Shown: positions 59,086 to 64,000 of the stretch, piece after piece
How positions within the stretch are numbered: position 1 is the stretch's first letter
Layout of the letters: every line of letters starts with the position of its first letter
Assembly (NCBI RefSeq): GCF_009799925.1
Contig: NZ_WELK01000012.1
Span: forward strand, 1-64,000
Source: Pseudomonas sp. R-28-1W-6
GTDB lineage: Bacteria > Pseudomonadota > Gammaproteobacteria > Pseudomonadales > Pseudomonadaceae
Direction: 5' to 3'
DNA length: 64,000 nucleotides
Notes under the pieces: generated by a model
What the model was told of the DNA's origin: nothing
What the model saw: only the letters and a program-made list of their open reading frames with translations
Databases searched by the model: none
Position numbers and translations under genes: made by a program

Positions 59086-59682
59086 ATGCTGACCCTGCTC
59101 AATCGCCTCCAGGATGCCCTGGACGCCACGCGTCGCCTCGATTTTCTCGGCCCGTTGCTGCTGCGCCTGTACCTGGTGCCGATCTTCTGGATGGCCGGCA
59201 CGCACAAGCTGGCCGACATGCCCGCGACCATCGCCTGGTTCGGCAACCCGGACTGGGGCCTGGGCCTGCCGTTCCCCGCGCTGCTGGCCTGGCTGGCGGC
59301 GCTGACCGAGACGGGTGGGGCGCTGCTGTTGCTGTTCGGCCTGGCCCTGCGCTGGATCAGCATCCCGCTGCTGGTGACCATGCTGGTGGCGATCGCCAGC
59401 GTGCACTGGCCGTTCGGCTGGCAGGCGATCGCCGATCCGTCCGCGCCCTTCGCCAACGAACGGGTGCTGGCCTCGGTGGAGAAGCTCGAACGGGCCCGCA
59501 CCCTGCTCAAGGCGCACGGCAATTACGACTGGCTGACCAGCAGCGGCAAGCTGGTGGTGCTGAACAACGGCATCGAGTTCGCCACCACCTACCTGGTGAT
59601 GCTGGTCGCGCTGTTCTTCACCGGGGCCGGACGCTGGGTCAGCCTGGACTACTGGTTGGCGCGGCGCTGGCGCCGCCCCTGA
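59086..59682 (+). CDS. DoxX family membrane protein of the bufferin operon
   Basis: The 198-residue protein has four to five predicted helices (about 22-40, 65-84, 88-110 and 155-178). Its DoxX-family N-terminus reads RLYLVPIFWMAGTHKLADM. In bufferin/Hvf operons a DoxX protein often closes the set (BufD/HvfD-like), but its role is unresolved; it may handle quinone or thiol redox in the inner membrane. It starts 11 bases after bufC. The Pho-controlled porin follows. Confidence 0.85.
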   Translation: MLTLLNRLQDALDATRRLDFLGPLLLRLYLVPIFWMAGTHKLADMPATIAWFGNPDWGLGLPFPALLAWLAALTETGGALLLLFGLALRWISIPLLVTMLVAIASVHWPFGWQAIADPSAPFANERVLASVEKLERARTLLKAHGNYDWLTSSGKLVVLNNGIEFATTYLVMLVALFFTGAGRWVSLDYWLARRWRRP

Positions 59683-59801
59683 GCCGAAATGACCCGGGTT
59701 TTTCCCGCCCGCGGCCGGCTCGCCGGCCCGGCGCACAGCGTCGGCCGGGCGCCGGGCAGGGCGCCGAGTTCACTTATTAGAAAAAGAAGTAAAAAGTTCC
59801 G

Positions 59802-59819
59802 CTGTCATCGAACTTTCAT
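59802..59819 (+). promoter_or_regulatory. Pho box upstream of the phosphate porin
   Basis: CTGTCAT-CGAA-CTTTCAT matches the PhoB repeat pair CTGTCAT-N4-CTGTCAT in 13 of 14 repeat positions. It lies 105 bases before the porin start, so the porin is expected to be induced on phosphate starvation. Confidence 0.85.
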
Positions 59820-59924
59820 ATATCAGAAACCGGTCTGAAATAACCCCCCGCCAAGATTCCCCTCCAGCACCAAGGGCAGTTGCCCGCGTGTTTTCAACGC
59901 AAAAGACCAATAGGGGAATTTTCG

Positions 59925-61241
59925 ATGATCCGTAAGCACTTCGCCGGTTTCGTAACCAGCGCCCTGGCTCTGGCCGTTTCCGCCCAGGCTTTCGCCGGCA
60001 CCGTGACCACTGACGGTACCGACATCGTCATCAAGACCAAGAGCGGTCTGGAAGTCGCCACCACCGACAAACAATACAGCTTCAAGCTGGGTGGCCGTCT
60101 GCAGGCCGACTTCGATCAGTTCGACGGTTTCTATACCAAGAACAACGACGCGGGCAACGAAGCCTATTTCCGTCGCGCTCAGCTGGAACTGGGCGGCAAC
60201 TACAAGGACTGGCGCTACCAGATCAACTACGACTTCGCCGACAAGTCGGGTTCGAGCCAGAAGTTCGACGAAGCGACCATCACCTACACCGGCTTCTCGC
60301 CGATCAACATCAAGATCGGTCGTTTCGATCCCGACTACAGCCTGGAAAAAGCCACCAGCTCCAAGTGGGTCACCGCCATCGAGCGCTCCTCGGTACTGGA
60401 CCTGGCCTCCTGGACCACCGACCACGAAGACGGCATGGGCGTGCAGGTCAACGGCACCTACGGCGGCATGTTCTACGGTTCGACCAGCGTCCAGCAGCAG
60501 GACAAGGGCGACTACCTGGAAGACAGCGACGGCAAGGACGTCAACAGCTTCTTCGCCCGTGGCGTGATCGCCCCGATCGTCAGCGAAACCCAGGTGCTGC
60601 ATTTCGGTCTGGACTACGCGACCCGTACCTACGGTGGCGCCAAGGCTTATGACGGCAAGATCGATACCCGTCTGGGCGTGCGTGGCGTCGACCAGGGCGG
60701 TTCGAGCAACACCGGCAAGGTGCTGCTGGCCGGTGCCGATGGCAACACCGCTGGCTTCGACGACGACAGCGTGGTCGGCCTGGAATTCGCCTACATGTAC
60801 GGCCCGTTCTCGGTGCAGAGCGAATACCTCAAGCGTGACCTGACCGGCGCCGATGACAATGGCGATCGCGAAGCCACCGGCTACAACGCCCAGCTCGCCT
60901 ACACCCTGACCGGCGAATCGCGCGTGTACAAACTCGACGGCGCCAAGTTCGACACCATCAAGCCGGCTGACAAGCAGTACGGTGCCTGGGAAGTGTTCTA
61001 CCGCTTCGACAACCTGACCGTCGAGGATGACGACCAGAACCTGGGCGTGGCTGGTATCGACGAAACCACCGCCGACGTCCACACCCTGGGTGTGAACTGG
61101 TACGCCAACGAAGCCGTCAAGCTGTCGCTGAACTACCTGATGACCAAGTCGGATGCCGAAACCGTTGCCGTGCAGAAGCGTGGCGAGCATGACGACGACG
61201 ATGGCCAGGCCATCTCCCTGCGTGCCCAGTACGTGTTCTAA
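59925..61241 (+). CDS. oprO: Phosphate/pyrophosphate-selective porin (OprO/OprP family)
   Basis: The 438-residue trimeric outer-membrane porin has a 24-25-residue signal peptide (ending AQAFAG) and the family N-terminus GTVTTDGTDIVIKTKSGLE. It ends in the beta-barrel C-terminal QYVF with terminal Phe. By alignment with remembered OprP (Tyr62, Tyr114) and OprO (Phe62, Asp114), the selectivity positions are Gln62 (in FRRAQLELGG) and Asp114 (in GRFDPDYSLEKA). Asp114 is OprO-like; Gln62 is unusual. The start at 59925 and the Pho box upstream agree with phosphate-starvation expression. Only one copy is present, unlike the P. aeruginosa tandem. Confidence 0.85.
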   Translation: MIRKHFAGFVTSALALAVSAQAFAGTVTTDGTDIVIKTKSGLEVATTDKQYSFKLGGRLQADFDQFDGFYTKNNDAGNEAYFRRAQLELGGNYKDWRYQINYDFADKSGSSQKFDEATITYTGFSPINIKIGRFDPDYSLEKATSSKWVTAIERSSVLDLASWTTDHEDGMGVQVNGTYGGMFYGSTSVQQQDKGDYLEDSDGKDVNSFFARGVIAPIVSETQVLHFGLDYATRTYGGAKAYDGKIDTRLGVRGVDQGGSSNTGKVLLAGADGNTAGFDDDSVVGLEFAYMYGPFSVQSEYLKRDLTGADDNGDREATGYNAQLAYTLTGESRVYKLDGAKFDTIKPADKQYGAWEVFYRFDNLTVEDDDQNLGVAGIDETTADVHTLGVNWYANEAVKLSLNYLMTKSDAETVAVQKRGEHDDDDGQAISLRAQYVF

Positions 61242-61271
61242 GTCAGACCCCATCATCTGACTGCTCCTCTG

Positions 61272-61299
61272 AGCCCCGCTATTGGCGGGGCTTTTTTTC
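61272..61299 (+). terminator. Rho-independent terminator of the porin gene
   Basis: AGCCCCGC-TATT-GGCGGGGCT is followed by a T-run (CTTTTTTT), a strong intrinsic terminator 31 bases after the porin stop. Confidence 0.95.
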
Positions 61300-61325
61300 G
61301 CCCCCAGGAAAAGGGACACTGCGGC

Positions 61326-62453
61326 ATGCCCGTACAGACCCTCGATTCGATCCGCCAGATCACCGCCGCCGACTGGGACGCGCTGCTGCCCGGCGCCGCC
61401 CAGCCCTTCCTGCGCCATGCCTTTCTCGCCTGCCTGGAGGACAGCGGCAGCGCCGTGGCCGCCACCGGCTGGCAGCCCAGCCATCGCCTCTGGCGTGACG
61501 CGCGGGGCGAGCTGCGCGCCATTCTGCCGGCCTGGATCAAGAGCCACTCGCGCGGCGAGTACGTGTTCGACTGGGGTTGGGCCGAGGCCTGCCAGCGTGC
61601 CGGCATCGCCTACTACCCCAAGTTGCTGACGGCAGTGCCGTTCTCGCCGGTGGTCGGTCCGCGCCTGCTCGGCGCCCCGGCGGCCTGTGCGCAACTGCTG
61701 GGCGAGGTGAGCGCCACGCTGGGGGAGCAGGGCCTGTCGAGCTGGCACCTGAACTTCAACGAGCCGGCCGAGGCGGCGCTGCTGGCCCGCCAGCCGGGCT
61801 GGCTGCAGCGCAGCGGTTGCCAGTTCCACTGGTTCAACCGCGGCTACCGCGACTTCCAGGATTTTCTCGACGGCTTCGCCTCGCGCAAGCGCAAGCAGGT
61901 GCGCAAGGAGCGCGAGCTGGTGGCCGGGCAGGGCCTGGAGTTCGTCTGGCTGGCGGGGCATGAGCTGAGCGAGGCGCAGTGGGACTTCGTCTATCGCTGC
62001 TACGCCAACACCTATCGGCTGCGCGGCCAGGCGCCGTATCTAACCCGCGAATTCTTCAGCCTGCTGGCCGAGCGCATGCCCGAGGCCATCCGCGTCAACC
62101 TGGTGCGCCAGGGTGCGCGGCCGGTGGCCATGGCCTTCCTGCTGAGCGCTGGCGACTCGCTGTACGGGCGCTACTGGGGCTGTTTGCAGGACTTCGCCAA
62201 CCTGCACTTCGAGACCTGTTTCTACCAGGGCATCGAGCAGGCGATTGCCGGCGGGCTGCAGCGCTTCGACGCCGGGGCGCAGGGGGAGCACAAGCTGGTG
62301 CGCGGCTTCGAGCCGGTGCTGACGCAGTCCTGGCATTACCTGGAGCATGCCGGCCTGCGCGCGGCGGTGGCGAGTTTCCTGCGCGAGGAACACGAGCAGG
62401 TGCTGCGCTACCGCGAGCAGGCGCTGGCGGCCTTGCCCTACCGGCGAGGCTGA
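61326..62453 (+). CDS. DUF482/FemAB-like acyltransferase family protein (GNAT superfamily)
   Basis: The 375-residue protein matches the peptidogalycan-biosynthesis-type DUF482 family. It has an N-terminal PFLRHAFLACLEDSGSA block, RKQVRKERELV with basic residues, and a GDSLYGRYWGCLQ segment. The C-terminal EHKLVRGFEPVLTQSWH is also conserved. The fold resembles tandem GNAT domains of FemA/FemB. The substrate is unknown. It is monocistronic between a terminator and a two-arm repeat. Confidence 0.87.
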   Translation: MPVQTLDSIRQITAADWDALLPGAAQPFLRHAFLACLEDSGSAVAATGWQPSHRLWRDARGELRAILPAWIKSHSRGEYVFDWGWAEACQRAGIAYYPKLLTAVPFSPVVGPRLLGAPAACAQLLGEVSATLGEQGLSSWHLNFNEPAEAALLARQPGWLQRSGCQFHWFNRGYRDFQDFLDGFASRKRKQVRKERELVAGQGLEFVWLAGHELSEAQWDFVYRCYANTYRLRGQAPYLTREFFSLLAERMPEAIRVNLVRQGARPVAMAFLLSAGDSLYGRYWGCLQDFANLHFETCFYQGIEQAIAGGLQRFDAGAQGEHKLVRGFEPVLTQSWHYLEHAGLRAAVASFLREEHEQVLRYREQALAALPYRRG

Positions 62454-62480
62454 TCTGCTAGCCTGGCGGGCGACTCTTGC

Positions 62481-62543
62481 GTAGGGTGCGCCGCGCGCAC
62501 CGGGGCCTTCTGCGGCTCGTCAGGTGCGCGCGGCGCACCCTAG
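62481..62543. repeat. Dispersed palindromic repeat, two-arm copy
   Basis: TAGGGTGCGCCGCGCGCACC (62482-62501) and GGTGCGCGCGGCGCACCCTA (62523-62542) are inverted around a 21-base centre. It lies between the acyltransferase-like gene and the lipoprotein. Confidence 0.85.
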
Positions 62544-62603
62544 GCGCAACGGCTGAAACCCGGCCAGGGATTGCCCCGGGCCGGGTCGGTGCCGCGCTGG
62601 CGA

Positions 62604-63167
62604 TCAGCCCTTGGCCGGGGTGATGCCGTTGTTGATCTGGAACTGCTTGATCAGTTTTTCCGGCTTCTTCTCTTCTTTCTGCAGCAGGTAGACCACGCGC
62701 TCGCCGTTCGGGCCGCTGGCGACTTCGGTGTGACGGAAGATCGGCTCGCCGAGGTTGTTCACGTCGACCATGTCGCCGTAGCGCTGGCCCACGAAAATGA
62801 TGCCTTCCTGGCGGATCTCGCCGTAGAAGCTGGAGGCCGGCGGCAGGCTCTGGGTGAGGAATTGGTAGGCGGCGATCTTGTTCAGATCCTTGCCCTGATC
62901 CTCGGCACGCAGGGCCAGCACGATGTTCTGGCCGTACTTGTCCTTCTGCTGCAGGTCTTTCAGGTAGGGCGCCTTGCCGCTGACGAGGAAGTCACGGTAG
63001 ACCGTGGCGTCGTCGAACAGGTAGAGGCTTTCCTCGGTACGCACCTGGTACCAGTCTTCGTTGTTCAGGCTTTCCGCCTTCGGTGCCGGAGCCTGGCTGC
63101 TGCAGGCGGCCATGGCCGCAGCCAGCAGAGCGATGGATACAGGTTTGAACATGGATTTCACGGACAT
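62604..63167 (-). CDS. Lipoprotein of unknown function
   Basis: The 187-residue lipoprotein has a signal ending in AAMAACSSQAP (lipidated Cys near residue 22). It carries a globular domain with EDWYQVRTEESLYLFDDATVY, split over adjacent strands, and a Lys-rich C-terminus. GGGGAGGTAATTTG precedes the start at 63167. No family is recognised with confidence. It is divergent from the DUF4349 lipoprotein gene. Confidence 0.75.
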   Translation of the reverse strand: MSVKSMFKPVSIALLAAAMAACSSQAPAPKAESLNNEDWYQVRTEESLYLFDDATVYRDFLVSGKAPYLKDLQQKDKYGQNIVLALRAEDQGKDLNKIAAYQFLTQSLPPASSFYGEIRQEGIIFVGQRYGDMVDVNNLGEPIFRHTEVASGPNGERVVYLLQKEEKKPEKLIKQFQINNGITPAKG

Positions 63168-63375
63168 CAAATTACCTCCCCAGGACGAATGGCAAGAGAG
63201 TCTCGCCGCGCCAGGTGACGAAATGATGACGTTTGCGTAACAGGCTCGATTATTGCGATGCCAGAGCGCCCGGAGCCGGGCCGGCACGGGGCGCGAATGC
63301 GGTCACGCCAGGCGGCGATCGATCCCCGTATGATCCGCGCCTGTTCAACAGGGATGAGCCGAGAGGGCGCAACGG

Positions 63376-64000
63376 ATGCAAAACTACCTGAAACAATGGG
63401 CCGCCCTGGCCCTGTTGTGTGTTCTGGCTGGGTGTTCCAGCCACGGCCGTGACCTCGGCGTCGCCGCCGAGTCGGCCACCGCGGCGCCGAGTGCGCCGGT
63501 GCAGGGCAAGGCCTCCGGGCGCCTGCTGGTGTGGACCGCCGATTTCTCCCTGCAGGTGCCGGACATGAGCAAGGCCCGCAACCAGCTCAGCGAGCGCATG
63601 CTGGCGCTGGGCGGCTATGTCGAGGAGAAGAGCGACTACGGCGAATACAGCCAGAGCTTCGTCTTCCGCGTGCCGGCGGATGCCTTCGAGGCGGCCCTGG
63701 GCAGCGTCGAGCAGAGCGGCAAGGTGCTCTCGCGCCACGTCAAGGGCGAGGATGTCACCGAGCAGTACGTCGACGTGGAAACCCGCCTGCAGAACAACAT
63801 CGCCCTGCGTGACCGCCTCAAGGAGCTGCTGGGCAAGGCCAGGGACATCAAGGACATCCTGCAGATCGAGAACGAGCTGAACCGCATCCAGTCGGAGATC
63901 GACTCCATGCAGGCGCGCATGCGCATCCTCAAGGACCAGATCCAGATGGCCACCGTGCGCGTCGAACTGCGCCAGCAGGAGGCCCAGAAACCGGCGACCA
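63376..64000 (+). CDS. DUF4349 domain lipoprotein (3' end beyond window)
   Basis: The first 208 codons are present. Residues 1-20 form a lipoprotein signal with VLAGC. The mature part has a DUF4349-like region with VPADAFEAALGSVEQSGKVL and a coiled coil (LKELLGKARDIKDILQIENELNRIQSEID, shown here only to position about 190). DUF4349 proteins are envelope lipoproteins of unknown function in many bacteria. The start at 63376 is ATGCAAAACTACC. The frame continues past the window end. Confidence 0.82.
   Translation, partial: MQNYLKQWAALALLCVLAGCSSHGRDLGVAAESATAAPSAPVQGKASGRLLVWTADFSLQVPDMSKARNQLSERMLALGGYVEEKSDYGEYSQSFVFRVPADAFEAALGSVEQSGKVLSRHVKGEDVTEQYVDVETRLQNNIALRDRLKELLGKARDIKDILQIENELNRIQSEIDSMQARMRILKDQIQMATVRVELRQQEAQKPAT

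Overview
The window is about 67% GC with dense, short-spaced genes. Gene content and order point to a Pseudomonas chromosome of the P. aeruginosa / P. alcaligenes type. The diagnostic sets are bkdR-bkdA1A2B-lpdV, rapA with a small conserved gene and an AlkB-like gene, phaJ1-lysophospholipase, the tandem fadD2-fadD1 pair followed by an MCP and hrpA, ccoM, and FabH-like/ECF sigma/bufferin genes next to an OprO/OprP porin. No rRNA, tRNA or CRISPR array was seen.

Layout. 1-6.2 kb: truncated porin, PhzF-like isomerase, ABC ATPase overlapping argF, a decayed tyrosine-recombinase remnant abutting the argF promoter, and two small envelope proteins. 6.3-11.1 kb: molybdopterin oxidoreductase, grxD and bfrB converging on a near-perfect bidirectional terminator, a DUF2784 protein and an SDR. 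11.1-15.8 kb: a long inverted repeat, rapA, AlkB-like dioxygenase, small ORFs, and ccoM behind two ANR-type boxes. 15.9-19 kb: a three-gene FUSC/DUF1656/HlyD efflux pump. 19-25 kb: fatty-acid metabolism (phaJ, lipase, fadD2, fadD1). 25-33 kb: MCP, hrpA (with a REP-like element captured in frame), a solute-binding protein and two DUF proteins. 33-39 kb: the branched-chain keto acid dehydrogenase operon and its divergent regulator. 39-41 kb: a low-GC orphan gene for a membrane coiled-coil protein. 41-46 kb: MFS and SulP transporters, and a MerR-controlled three-gene operon with a 19-bp-spacer promoter. 46-55 kb: GST, HIT, Sel1, lipoprotein, LysR-aguA-polyamine binding protein, DUF1326, solute-binding and LysE proteins. 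55-64 kb: FabH-like synthase, ECF sigma/anti-sigma pair, a complete bufferin (MNIO) RiPP operon, a Pho-box-driven phosphate porin, an acyltransferase-like protein and two lipoproteins.

The most notable system is the bufferin cluster at 56.2-59.7 kb. A secreted Cys-rich precursor with five EG[S/K]CG motifs is followed by its DUF692/MNIO modifying enzyme, a DUF2063 partner and a DoxX membrane protein. It lies directly behind an ECF sigma/ZAS anti-sigma pair and a candidate ECF promoter. By homology to bufferins and Hvf systems it should make a thiol-modified, copper-sequestering periplasmic peptide. A second theme is a dispersed palindromic repeat (core TAGGGTGCGCCGTGCGCACC) present at six intergenic sites as one-arm and two-arm forms, plus other REP-like elements.
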